Both the position numbers and the translations under genes were made by a program. From JAZQLP01 sp045629205 (GTDB lineage Bacteria; Bacillota; Clostridia; Oscillospirales; UBA644), in assembly GCA_045629205.1 (NCBI GenBank), contig JAZQQT010000003.1:1-23693 (forward strand): a stretch of 23,693 bases of DNA. The letters are read 5' to 3'. Under the pieces are notes generated by a model. The model had not been told where the DNA came from and ran no database searches. It saw only the letters and a list, made by a program, of their open reading frames with translations. This document shows positions 14,273 to 21,892 of the stretch, piece after piece (position 1 is the first letter of the stretch; each line of letters starts with the position of its first letter).

Positions 14273-14926
14273 TCAGTTACCCTCCTTTGCGGTTTCGACA
14301 CGGCCCGTGACGGAATTCATGTCTATGACCTCGTCGAAATATTTTGTAAGACGTTCGTCGTGGGTGACGGCGATGAGGGTCTTACCCTTTGCGACGCTGC
14401 ACAGACGCTCGACGACCTGCTCGCCGATGGTAAAATTGAGGTTGCCGGTGGGCTCGTCGGCAAGGATTATCGGGGGATTTTTGACGAGAGCGCGGATTAT
14501 TGCCACTCTCTGCTTTTCGCCGCCCGACATGGTGCGGACTTTTTTGTTCTTTTTATCGGATATTCCGAGCTGATCGAAAAGCTCGCCGGCTCCCGACGTG
14601 TCGATCCCTTCAAGGCGCAGGATGTTTATGTTGTCTGCCGCCGTCATTTCGGTGATGAGCTTGAAATCCTGAAAAACAAAGCCGATATTCTTTATACGGA
14701 AAAGGTCTTTTTCTTTCTGACTTTTTTTACTCATTATCTCGCCGTCGATTTCGATTTCGCCTTCGCTCGGGGAGAGAATGCCGGCAATCATGTTGAGAAG
14801 CGTGGATTTGCCGCAGCCCGATGCGCCGAGAAGGACGTAGGATTTGCCGTCTTCGAAGGTGAGGTCTCCGTAGCGTATGGCGGTCTCATTTTTGAATTGC
14901 TTGGAAACGCCTGAAATACGAATCAT
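14273..14926 (-). CDS. ABC transporter ATP-binding protein (LolD/MacB type)
   Basis: The 217-residue cytoplasmic ATPase powers the permease encoded just downstream. It carries Walker A GASGCGKST (about residues 34-42), the Q-loop in FVFQDFKLI, signature MSGGEKQRVAI, Walker B IILADEPTG and the H-loop VTHDE. The spacing and the FQDFKLI segment fit the LolD/MacB/FtsE group. The frame opens further upstream, but the family N-terminus MIRISGVSKQFKN begins at 14926 with GGTGA before it, so that start is used. It is the first gene of a tightly coupled three-gene operon; its stop TGA lies within the ribosome-binding leader of the permease gene. Confidence 0.92.
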   Translation of the reverse strand: MIRISGVSKQFKNETAIRYGDLTFEDGKSYVLLGASGCGKSTLLNMIAGILSPSEGEIEIDGEIMSKKSQKEKDLFRIKNIGFVFQDFKLITEMTAADNINILRLEGIDTSGAGELFDQLGISDKKNKKVRTMSGGEKQRVAIIRALVKNPPIILADEPTGNLNFTIGEQVVERLCSVAKGKTLIAVTHDERLTKYFDEVIDMNSVTGRVETAKEGN

Positions 14927-14953
14927 TGTATCACCGTCTTTTTGAAAAAAATT

Positions 14954-14992
14954 TATACGTATACAGTATATCACAAACAAGTTAAAATGCAA
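14954..14992 (-). promoter_or_regulatory. Promoter and palindrome of the ABC operon
   Basis: On the minus strand TTGCAT (14992-14987), a 16-base spacer and TATACT (14970-14965). A perfect 10-bp palindrome TATACGTATA (14963-14954) lies at the expected transcription start and could be an operator. The ATPase start is about 30 bases further. Confidence 0.5.
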
Positions 14993-15140
14993 CTTAAAAC
15001 AATAATCTTTTTTTGCGTGAACTGTGACGAAAAAACGAACATTTCCTCAGCGTGATTTTTGCTTTTTGGCTTGGTTATGGGAAATATCGGGCGCGGCTGC
15101 TCCGACCGAACGGAATTTTTTTGTTTTTTCCCGGAAAGAG

Positions 15141-15193
15141 GCGAAAAGTGTGGTAAAATATATACGTAAACAAAACGGAAAAGGAAAGCCGCC
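15141..15193. repeat. 53-bp direct repeat, copy 1
   Basis: Identical over 53 bases to 16787-16839, from GCGAAAAGTGTGG to AAAGCCGCC. It contains an extended -10-like TGGTAAAAT. Flanking bases differ on both sides. The two copies bracket the XRE/nucleotidyltransferase pair. Confidence 0.95.
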
Positions 15194-15247
15194 GCCGAAA
15201 ACTCTTTTTTTTTCGAAAAATATGTTTTGACAATTTTTCGGATGCTA

Positions 15248-15276
15248 TTGACACTATAACGGTTATCCGTTATAAT
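15248..15276 (+). promoter_or_regulatory. Consensus promoter with built-in operator for the XRE/NTase pair
   Basis: TTGACA (15248-15253), a 17-base spacer and TATAAT (15271-15276), a perfect consensus. An inverted repeat TATAACGG-TTAT-CCGTTATA (15255-15262 and 15267-15274) fills the spacer and overlaps the -10. A protein bound here would block polymerase, which fits autorepression by the XRE protein encoded first in the operon. Confidence 0.85.
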
Positions 15277-15299
15277 ACAGTGGCAAAGGAGTTGAGAGT

Positions 15300-15869
15300 A
15301 TGACATTCGGCAGACTGGTCGAAAATAAAAAAATATCCGCATATCGGCTTTCAAAGGACAGCGATGTGCCGTATATGACCATAAACGATTTAATTAATAA
15401 CAAAACCACACTGACAAAATGCAATGCCGAAACCGTATATAAAATCGCAAAGGCACTTGACACCAGCGTGGAGGAACTGATTGCTCCGTATATGAAAACA
15501 CGCCCGGCGTTTGAACTTTTCAAAAGCAATGTCTGTCATAGGCTGAAAGAACTCGGCGATATCGACTTTCTTGCCGACCTGCTTGACAGTGATGAGATCA
15601 CCGATTATTACGATCTGAAATGGTATCCCGAGTGTCTGTATCTGCTTGCGATGTTTGATTATATCAGCCGTGTGAATAATGTGCCTCAGTGTTCGGAATA
15701 TGACCGGTTACGCTCGATGAAGCTTTCTTCCGTTATATATCCGTCAAGCGTTCTTGCTCAGGATCTGGCGGCGAACTCCGATCAGGCGAAAAAGGAAGCG
15801 TGGGACAAAGCAATACCCGAATTCAAACGGTTCAATATCGTAGAAAACGAGGTGAGAAACATTGTCTGA
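15300..15869 (+). CDS. XRE-family transcriptional regulator, antitoxin-like
   Basis: The 189-residue product has an N-terminal XRE helix-turn-helix (residues 1-62: LVENKKISAYRLSKDSDVPY, MTINDLINNKTTL, then ETVYKIAKALDTSVEEL). A C-terminal helical domain of about 120 residues (HRLKELGDIDFLADLLDSDE, ..WYPECLYLLAMFDYISRV..) follows, which in such pairs usually contacts the partner protein. AAGGAG lies eight bases before the ATG. Its promoter holds a palindrome well placed for autorepression. The downstream nucleotidyltransferase gene overlaps its last codons, so the two are co-translated. The pair looks like a type II/IV toxin-antitoxin or AbiE-like abortive-infection module, with this gene as the antitoxin and regulator (inferred from family and order). 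Confidence 0.85.
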   Translation: MTFGRLVENKKISAYRLSKDSDVPYMTINDLINNKTTLTKCNAETVYKIAKALDTSVEELIAPYMKTRPAFELFKSNVCHRLKELGDIDFLADLLDSDEITDYYDLKWYPECLYLLAMFDYISRVNNVPQCSEYDRLRSMKLSSVIYPSSVLAQDLAANSDQAKKEAWDKAIPEFKRFNIVENEVRNIV

Positions 15870-16659
15870 TAATACAATAGAATTCACAAAGGAGAACATA
15901 GACCTTTATTTTAAAGAACTCTCCAAAGAGTATAAGAAGCTCGGCGGCAGAAACACGCCGGCTGAGATCGTCCTTATAGGCGGTGCGGCAATCATCGAAA
16001 ACTATGGGTTCCGCAATATGACGACCGATATAGATGCGATCATTCCGGCGATGGGGATCATGAAGGATGCGATATGTCATGTCGGAGACAGGTTCGGTCT
16101 TCCGAACGGCTGGCACAATGCCGACTTTATGAAAACATCCTCTTATTCGCCGAAGTTGTCTGCCTTTTCAAAACCATACAGAACTTTCAATCAGGTACTG
16201 AACGTGAGAACCATATCGGGAGAATATCTGATCGCTATGAAACTCAGATCCGGCAGAGAGTATAAAAACGACCTTTCGGATATTATCGGAATCCTTGCCG
16301 AACACGAAAAGCAAAACGATCCGATCACCTTTGAGCAAATCAGCGAAGCGATCACGAATCTGTATGGCGGTTGGAACGAAATCGACGAAAAAGCCGTTTC
16401 ATTCATCAAGGCTGTATCGGATAACGGCAGTTTTGAAGAAATGTATGCGTCGATCCGTGAAAGCGAGCAGAACACGAAATCCGTGCTGCTTGCTTTTAAA
16501 GAAAAGTATCCCGGTGTTCTCGGTGAGGAAAACATTGATTCGGTCATAGAAAATGCCGCCGAGAAAAGCGAAAGCAAGGCTTCTGTCAGAGCAACGCTTG
16601 AAATGCTGAAAAAAAAGCAGAATACGGAAAAAACCGATAAAGAACAGGACGGACGATAA
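15862..16659 (+). CDS. Nucleotidyltransferase-fold protein (DUF6036-like), toxin-like partner
   Basis: The 265-residue product carries the minimal nucleotidyltransferase signature: IVLIGGAAIIENYGFRNMTT (about residues 35-54) followed by DIDAI. That is the hG-G/S ... D-x-D active-site pattern of AbiEii/DUF6036-type proteins. VRTISGEYLIAMKLRSGREY then KNDLSDI supplies the third acidic region. Known relatives act as toxins that add nucleotides to tRNA or other targets, or as abortive-infection effectors. The C-terminal 100 residues are charged and helical. The start is a TTG at 15862, overlapping the XRE gene by eight bases, with AGGTGA about seven bases upstream. No terminator directly follows; 128 bases later the second 53-bp repeat begins. 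The toxin role is inferred. Confidence 0.8.
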   Translation: MSDNTIEFTKENIDLYFKELSKEYKKLGGRNTPAEIVLIGGAAIIENYGFRNMTTDIDAIIPAMGIMKDAICHVGDRFGLPNGWHNADFMKTSSYSPKLSAFSKPYRTFNQVLNVRTISGEYLIAMKLRSGREYKNDLSDIIGILAEHEKQNDPITFEQISEAITNLYGGWNEIDEKAVSFIKAVSDNGSFEEMYASIRESEQNTKSVLLAFKEKYPGVLGEENIDSVIENAAEKSESKASVRATLEMLKKKQNTEKTDKEQDGR

Positions 16660-16786
16660 AACCGTGACAAACCGTGAACCGATGTGTTTTAATTGTTTCA
16701 TACCATAGCAGGCGGAGAAATCATTTATTATTTCCAATGATGTCGGGCTTACGTTCTGATGATGTTCGTCGGGCTCCGGCAAAAAA

Positions 16787-16839
16787 GCGAAAAGTGTGGT
16801 AAAATATATACGTAAACAAAACGGAAAAGGAAAGCCGCC
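16787..16839. repeat. 53-bp direct repeat, copy 2
   Basis: Perfect second copy of 15141-15193. Its last six bases (GCCGCC) form the left arm of the terminator hairpin just ahead of the terminase small subunit gene; copy 1 lacks the right arm. Confidence 0.95.
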
Positions 16840-16862
16840 CGAAATCGGACGGCGGTTTTTTT
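16834..16862 (+). terminator. Terminator-like hairpin directly before the terminase small subunit
   Basis: GCCGCCCG, loop AAAT, CGGACGGC (one C/A mismatch), then GG and seven T that run straight into the ATG at 16863. It would end transcripts starting in the 53-bp repeat or reading through from the nucleotidyltransferase gene. Confidence 0.55.
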
Positions 16863-17222
16863 ATGCTTAAAACGAGGAAAAAGAAAGAAAATTACTCTCT
16901 TCTCTGCGACGACGGAGAGGCGCTGAAAAAAAGAATACTGCTGGAGCTCTGCAAAATCGCTTTTGCCGACGCGGGCGACTTTGTCTGTCTGACATCGGAC
17001 GGAAAGGGCGGCGAAACGGTGACGGCAGACCCGAAGTCGCTGAAAAAGAAGGACACGTCGGTCCTCTCGGAGATATCGAAAAGCTCGACGGGGCTCAAGG
17101 TGAAGCTTTACAACAAGGAGACCGCTCTTTCACGGCTGGGCTACTATCTCGGCATGTGGGCGAACGAGCCGGAGAGCGAGGAAGAGGACTTTTCGGCAAT
17201 TCAGGCACAGGTGGAAGAATGA
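16863..17222 (+). pseudogene. Terminase small subunit, N-terminally shortened
   Basis: The 119-residue frame matches the C-terminal half of Terminase_2-type small subunits: LKKRILLELCKIAFADAGDF, then LKVKLYNKETALSRLGYYLGMW. The usual first 50-60 residues, a helix-turn-helix with the 'TPKQ..F..EYL..gNAT.AA..AGYS' pattern that binds the packaging site, are missing. The sequence instead starts MLKTRKKKENYSLLCDDGEA. The ATG sits in the T tract of a terminator with no ribosome binding site. So the 5' end was probably lost when the upstream DNA (repeat plus XRE/NTase module) was rearranged. An intact variant that never had the N-terminal domain is the alternative. The terminase large subunit follows after 45 bases. 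Confidence 0.65.
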
Positions 17223-17267
17223 TTTTGCCGAAAACAGGTTGACGGACGAAAGATAACAGAACGAATA

Positions 17268-18578
17268 ATGAAGAAAACACAGAAAATCGGGTTCGCGCCG
17301 TTTTCGGAACGGCAGAAAGAATATATCCGCGGCTGCCAAGACGCCGTTTTCAATATTGCCGAAGGGGCGGTAAGGTCGGGGAAAACGGTCTGCAACGTCA
17401 TCGCTTTTGCGCTCGCCCTTGAAAAAAGTCCCGACCGTATCCATCTTGCCACGGGAGTTACCCTGCCGATCGCCTGTCTTAATATCGGCGACTGCAACGG
17501 CTTCGGGCTGGAGCATATTTTCCGCGGCAGGTGCAGGTGGGGAAAGCACCGCGGCAATACCTGTCTTTTCGTCCGCACCTCCACGGGGGAAAAGGCGGTG
17601 ATTTTTGCCGGAGGCGGCAAGGCGGACAGCTACAAGAAGATACGCGGCGGCTCCTTCGGAATGTGGATCGCCACCGAGATAAACAAGCACTATATCGCGC
17701 CGGGCGAGGAATGTTTTTTGCGGGAGGCGTTTAACCGCCAGCTGGCGGCAAAATCCCGAAAGGTGTTCTGGGACCTCAATCCCGATTATCCCGCCCATCC
17801 GATCTACCGCGATTTTATCGACAGTTACCGAAAGAATGACCTGCTTAGGGTGAATTACATGCATTTTACAATGGCGGATAACATGTCGGTAAGCGAGGAA
17901 CGTCGGCGCGAAATAGAGGCGCAATACGACCCCGGAAGCATATGGTATAAGCGCAGTATCCTCGGGGAACGTGTGGCGGGCGAGGGGCTGATCTTTCCGT
18001 CCTTTGCCCAAAATCCCGAAAAATACATCGTTCCGACTCCGCCCGGAGAGGTGGAGTTTGTGACCGTTGGCGTGGACTTCGGCGGAAACAAATCCAAAAC
18101 CGCGTTCGCGGCGGCGGGTATTCTCAAAGACAGGCGGGGCGTGTGTATCCTCGCTTCGCAAACCGTTGCGGGGGTCAAGGGGGAGATATGCCCCGACCGT
18201 ATAGACAGCGAATTTGTCGCGTTTGTGAGAAGCGTGGAGGAAAAATACGGCGCGGAGGTGAGGTTTGCCTTCTGCGACTGCGAAAACCAGTATCTCGTGA
18301 ACGGATTGCGTAAAGCCGCCGCCCTTGACGGTCTCTCGGTCCGTGTGGGAGACTGCCTCAAAAAGCCGATAAACGAGCGTATCTGTGCGAAGTCGGGCAT
18401 GATGGCTTCCGGAAAGTGGACGGTCCTCGCCGACGCCGTGACCGTTATCGATTCCACAGCCTCGCAGATATGGGACCCCGTGAAACCCGACACGAGACTC
18501 GACGACGGCACCGTGGATATTGACACCGCCGACGCCGAGGAATACTCGTGGGAGAGGTTCGGCTATGCGTTTATGTAA
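17268..18578 (+). CDS. Phage terminase large subunit
   Basis: TerL pumps phage DNA into the procapsid and cuts it. The 436-residue product is full length. The N-terminal ATPase has Walker A-type GAVRSGKT (33-40) and a Walker B-like GMWIATEI ending in Glu 137, plus KVFWDLNPDYPAHPIY near the coupling motif. The C-terminal RNase H-like nuclease has VGVDFGG (Asp 270), FAFCDCEN (Asp 337) and a final acid near DTADAEEYSWERFGY (about 419-422). All catalytic positions are present, so the gene has not decayed. The ribosome binding site is weak. Normally a portal gene follows; here the coat gene starts 61 bases after the stop. Confidence 0.93.
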   Translation: MKKTQKIGFAPFSERQKEYIRGCQDAVFNIAEGAVRSGKTVCNVIAFALALEKSPDRIHLATGVTLPIACLNIGDCNGFGLEHIFRGRCRWGKHRGNTCLFVRTSTGEKAVIFAGGGKADSYKKIRGGSFGMWIATEINKHYIAPGEECFLREAFNRQLAAKSRKVFWDLNPDYPAHPIYRDFIDSYRKNDLLRVNYMHFTMADNMSVSEERRREIEAQYDPGSIWYKRSILGERVAGEGLIFPSFAQNPEKYIVPTPPGEVEFVTVGVDFGGNKSKTAFAAAGILKDRRGVCILASQTVAGVKGEICPDRIDSEFVAFVRSVEEKYGAEVRFAFCDCENQYLVNGLRKAAALDGLSVRVGDCLKKPINERICAKSGMMASGKWTVLADAVTVIDSTASQIWDPVKPDTRLDDGTVDIDTADAEEYSWERFGYAFM

Positions 18579-18639
18579 CGGACAGCCGTATCGTCACCGT
18601 TATCGGTTATGAAAAATCAGAATCAAAAGGAGATAATAA

Positions 18640-19752
18640 ATGCCCAATACTTTTTTAACCGCGCAGGAGATTGCCCGCGCGACATTACCGCTTCTTAAAG
18701 CGAATCTTGTTTTTCCGGCGCTTTCGCACAACGATTTCAGCGAAGCGTTCGCCCACAAGGGTGATACGGTTCAGGTGAGAAAGCCGCCCGTCTATCATGC
18801 AAACGAATTCGGAGGCTCTATTTCGGTGCAGGACGTGAACGAACAGAACGTCCTCGTTACGATGGACAAAATCGCCGACGTTTCGGTGGCTCTCAGCTCA
18901 AAGGAGCTTACTCTTTCGCTTGAAAGCCTGAAAAAGAGCGTTCTCGAGCCTGCCGCCGTGGCACTTGCCGAAAAAATCAATGCCGACGGCCTTGCTCTTT
19001 ACAAGGATATCCCATACGTTGTGGGAACGGCGGGAACCACGCCCGACGGACTCGACGATTTTGCCAATGCCGCAAAGTCGCTCAACGACCGCAAGGCGCC
19101 GATGGGGGACAGATACGCCGTGTGGAACAGCGCCGCACTTGCCGAATTCCAGCAGCTTCCCGCCTTTGTAAACGCCGAGAAATCGGGCACGACAAAAGCG
19201 CTCCGTCAGGGAGCGATAGGCAGAGTCATCGGCTTTGACAACTATATGTCGCAGCAGGTATGCAGTCATACCGCCGGCACTCTTGCCGCCACCACGTCAT
19301 TGCAGATACAGGCGGATGCCGTAAAAGGTGCGACGCAGATAGTGATAAATGCGTCAAGCTCGGGCACTCTTTCGGGCACGCTCGTAAAAGGAGATATCCT
19401 TACCGTGGACGGCAATACATATGCCGTTACAGAGGCTGCCGAGATAAAATCCGCCAAGATAACGGCAAAGATATATCCCGGCCTTGCCGCGAACGTATCT
19501 TCGGGAACCGAGGTCACTCTTACGGGAGACCACGCCGCAAACCTTGCCTTTAACCGCAACGCCTTCGGATTTGTTTCCCGTCCTCTCGAAAAGGCGCTCG
19601 GAGCCGAAAGCTACGTTACGAGCTACGACGGTATCAGTCTGCGAGTGACCTTTGATTACGATATCGACACAAAGACGCAGACTCTTTCGATAGATACCCT
19701 TTACGGATTCAAGACGCTCTATCCCGAGCTTGCCGTGAGAGTTCTGGGATAA
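18640..19752 (+). CDS. P22-type major coat protein
   Basis: The 370-residue product fits the P22 gp5-like coat family. It shows an HK97-fold N-arm and long helix region (MPNTFLTAQEIARATLPLLK, ..VQVRKPPVYHANEF..), DNYMSQQVCSHT just before the insertion, and an inserted beta-rich domain (about 215-300, with KGDILTVDGNTYAVTEAAEI and a later GTEVTLTGDH). The C-terminal part is RPLEKALGAESYVTSYDGIS. P22 coat is about 430 residues, so this is a compact member. AAAGGAG lies eight bases before the ATG. No scaffold or protease gene precedes it, although P22-like coats need a scaffolding protein; none is visible nearby. The stop codon lies in the loop of a terminator. Confidence 0.9.
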   Translation: MPNTFLTAQEIARATLPLLKANLVFPALSHNDFSEAFAHKGDTVQVRKPPVYHANEFGGSISVQDVNEQNVLVTMDKIADVSVALSSKELTLSLESLKKSVLEPAAVALAEKINADGLALYKDIPYVVGTAGTTPDGLDDFANAAKSLNDRKAPMGDRYAVWNSAALAEFQQLPAFVNAEKSGTTKALRQGAIGRVIGFDNYMSQQVCSHTAGTLAATTSLQIQADAVKGATQIVINASSSGTLSGTLVKGDILTVDGNTYAVTEAAEIKSAKITAKIYPGLAANVSSGTEVTLTGDHAANLAFNRNAFGFVSRPLEKALGAESYVTSYDGISLRVTFDYDIDTKTQTLSIDTLYGFKTLYPELAVRVLG

Positions 19753-19764
19753 TCACGGTTTTTT
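19733..19764 (+). terminator. Terminator overlapping the coat gene stop
   Basis: CCGTGA (19733-19738) pairs with TCACGG (19753-19758) around a 14-base loop, followed by six T. The coat stop TAA (19750-19752) is in the loop. It closes the terminase-coat unit. Confidence 0.55.
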
Positions 19765-19795
19765 CGCGTTTTTTTTCGTATTATTGCAAAAAGTC

Positions 19796-19824
19796 TTTAC
19801 AAAACCTCAAAAATGGTGCATAAT
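19796..19824 (+). promoter_or_regulatory. Promoter of the M13 peptidase gene
   Basis: TTTACA (19796-19801), a 17-base spacer and CATAAT (19819-19824), 28 bases before the ATG at 19852. An in-frame ATG at 19813 lies inside this promoter, which argues against it as the start. Confidence 0.6.
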
Positions 19825-19851
19825 ATAGAAAAAAAACAACAGGAGACTGTG

Positions 19852-21750
19852 ATGGAAAAAGTCAGAATACAGGATGACCTTTATAATTATGTCAACGGCG
19901 AATGGCTCGAAAACGCCGTTATACCCGACGATAAGCCCATAACCGGCGGATTCGCGGATTTGTCGGACGGCGTTGAAAAGACACTTATCGCTGATCTTAA
20001 CGCATTCTGCAAAAGCGGAGAATACCCCAACGATTATATGAAGAGAGCGTGCGTTCTCTATGCGGCGGCAAAGAACGTGAAGAAAAGAAACAGAGCGGGG
20101 ATCAGGCCCGTTCTCAAAAGTCTTGACAGAATCAACAGGCTTACGGGCATAGCCCATTTTAACCGCGTGCTTAAGGATCTCGCGCTCGACGGTTTCCCGC
20201 TTCCGTTTGATTTTGAGGTGTCCGTCGATATGAAGGACAGCAACCGCTACTGCCTTATGGTTTCGGGTCCCGCAACGTTTCTTCCCGACACGACCTATTA
20301 CAAAGAGGAAATGAAGGATCAGAAGGCCGCTCTTATGGGAATATGGAGAGGCATGACCTCCGCGGTCCTCAAATATACGGGGCTTTCCGAAGAGGAACAG
20401 AATAAGATACTCGAAGACGCCGTAAGCTTCGACGAAATAATAGCGTCTCTCGTAAAGAGCAGAGAGGAATGGAGCAAATATACCGAAGCCTACAATCCCA
20501 TGACATCCACAAGGGTAGGCACGCTTCTCCGCCCCGTAAAATACAAGAAGCTTATAGAAAAGGTCCTCGGCTGTGTTCCCGAAAAGACAATCGTTGCCGA
20601 TGTCCGCTTCCTCAAAGGATTTTCGACGCTTTTCAACGAGGAGAATTTTGAGCTTTACAAGCATTGGGCTTATGTAAAAGTCCTTCTTAACGCGACCGGA
20701 CTTCTCAGCGAAGAGCTGCGTGAGCTCGGTTCGACCTTCCAGAGAGCTTTAACGGGCGTGAACAGTATTCCCAAGCCCGAAAAATTCGCATACAATCTTG
20801 CAGGCTCTTATTATTCCGAGCCCATCGGACTGTATTACGGCGAAAAATATTTCGGCGAAGAGGCAAAGAAGGACGTTGTTGAGATGGTCAACGAAATCAT
20901 CGACACATACAAAAAGAGAGTCGGCAACAGCGCCATTCTTTCCGATTCCACAAAGGAAAAAGCCATCCTCAAGCTCTCGACCATGAGGGTAAAGATGGGA
21001 TACCCCGACGCCGTTGACAAGCTCTACGACAAAATGGTATTCAACGAAAAAGGCTCGCTTTACGCAATGGTAAAAGAGCTGAGCAAGGTCAACAGGCTCG
21101 ATTCATTCGAAAAAATCAATCAGACCGTCGACAAGAGCGTCTGGGTAATGCCCGGACATATGGTAAACGCATGCTACAACCCGACCTCCAACGACATCAC
21201 CTTCCCTGCGGCAATCCTTCAGGCTCCGTTCTATTCGATTAAACAGACGAGAAGCCAGAACCTCGGCGGAATCGGCGCGGTTATCGGTCATGAAATATCC
21301 CACGCTTTCGATAACAACGGCGCTCAGATGGACGAAAACGGAAATCTGAACAACTGGTGGACAAAAGAGGACCACAAAAAGTTCGGCAAGAGCACCAGGG
21401 CGATGATAAAGCAGTTTGAGGGCATCACTCTTCCTGCCGGAGAAGTAAACGCCACCCTTATCGTGTCCGAAAATATCGCCGACAACGGCGGTATGGCATG
21501 CACTCTCGATATAATGTCGGGAATGAAGGATGCAAACTACGAGGAATATTTCGTCAACTGGGCAAAGGTATGGTGCATGAAGGCAAAGCCCGAGTATGAG
21601 CAGCTTCTGCTCCGTATCGACGTTCACGAACCCAAGCTTCTGAGAGCAAATATGCCCCCGAGAAACTTCCCCGAGTGGTATGAAACCTTTAAGGTTACAA
21701 GCAAGGACAAGATGTATATCGCGCCGTCCAAGCGTGTGGTAATCTGGTAA
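19852..21750 (+). CDS. pepO: M13 family zinc metallopeptidase (PepO/neprilysin type)
   Basis: The 632-residue enzyme is a zinc endopeptidase that cuts short peptides. Zinc and catalytic residues are HEISH (480-484, two His ligands and the catalytic Glu) and ENIAD (540-544, third ligand Glu and the structural Asp), followed by NGG. Other family marks are NYVNGEWLE near the N-terminus (residues about 12-20), NACYNPTSNDITFPAAILQ, and NLNNWWT just after the active site. Length is normal for bacterial PepO. There is no signal peptide or membrane helix, so it should be cytosolic and act on imported or internal peptides. AGGAG six to seven bases before the ATG at 19852 fixes the start. It is a single-gene unit with its own promoter and terminator. 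The symbol pepO is by family only. Confidence 0.92.
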   Translation: MEKVRIQDDLYNYVNGEWLENAVIPDDKPITGGFADLSDGVEKTLIADLNAFCKSGEYPNDYMKRACVLYAAAKNVKKRNRAGIRPVLKSLDRINRLTGIAHFNRVLKDLALDGFPLPFDFEVSVDMKDSNRYCLMVSGPATFLPDTTYYKEEMKDQKAALMGIWRGMTSAVLKYTGLSEEEQNKILEDAVSFDEIIASLVKSREEWSKYTEAYNPMTSTRVGTLLRPVKYKKLIEKVLGCVPEKTIVADVRFLKGFSTLFNEENFELYKHWAYVKVLLNATGLLSEELRELGSTFQRALTGVNSIPKPEKFAYNLAGSYYSEPIGLYYGEKYFGEEAKKDVVEMVNEIIDTYKKRVGNSAILSDSTKEKAILKLSTMRVKMGYPDAVDKLYDKMVFNEKGSLYAMVKELSKVNRLDSFEKINQTVDKSVWVMPGHMVNACYNPTSNDITFPAAILQAPFYSIKQTRSQNLGGIGAVIGHEISHAFDNNGAQMDENGNLNNWWTKEDHKKFGKSTRAMIKQFEGITLPAGEVNATLIVSENIADNGGMACTLDIMSGMKDANYEEYFVNWAKVWCMKAKPEYEQLLLRIDVHEPKLLRANMPPRNFPEWYETFKVTSKDKMYIAPSKRVVIW

Positions 21751-21816
21751 GAAGAATATAAAAAGAAAGGCTGTTCGGAACGCCACAGCCTCATAAGGAT
21801 GTTTTTATATGAAAAC

Positions 21817-21856
21817 CCGCCGAAAAGGAATTCCCTTCGGCGGATTCTTTATTTTA
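21817..21856. terminator. Bidirectional terminator between M13 peptidase and nitroreductase
   Basis: An 8-bp stem CCGCCGAA / TTCGGCGG around AAGGAATTCCC (itself partly self-complementary), followed on the plus strand by ATTCTTTATTTT and on the minus strand by GTTTTC. A weaker hairpin (AGGCTGT ... ACAGCCT, 21768-21791) lies between it and the peptidase stop. Confidence 0.75.
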
Positions 21857-21892
21857 TTCTGCAAGCGGAAATCATCGCAAACAAGTTTTTTA

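Larger units (their letters stand above)
14927..15299. other. Divergent intergenic region between ABC operon and XRE gene, 373 bp
   Basis: It holds the minus-strand ABC operon promoter (14965-14992), the first copy of the 53-bp repeat (15141-15193), a run of nine T near 15205-15213, and the plus-strand promoter of the XRE gene (15248-15276). A plus-strand frame from 15024 to 15230 crosses the 53-bp repeat, has no ribosome binding site and is not supported as a gene. Confidence 0.6.

Noticed and set aside
15024..15230. 68-codon plus-strand frame before the XRE gene
   Set aside because: It runs through the 53-bp repeat and a T tract and lacks a ribosome binding site.
16399..16782. 127-codon minus-strand frame at the 3' end of the NTase gene
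   Set aside because: Mostly antisense to the NTase gene with no independent support.
17130..18161. 343-codon minus-strand frame opposite terL
   Set aside because: It is antisense to a terminase with all motifs intact; long shadow frames are common in GC-rich codon contexts.
19813..19851. Upstream ATG for the M13 peptidase
   Set aside because: It lies within the predicted -35 to -10 region and has no ribosome binding site; the ATG at 19852 has AGGAG.
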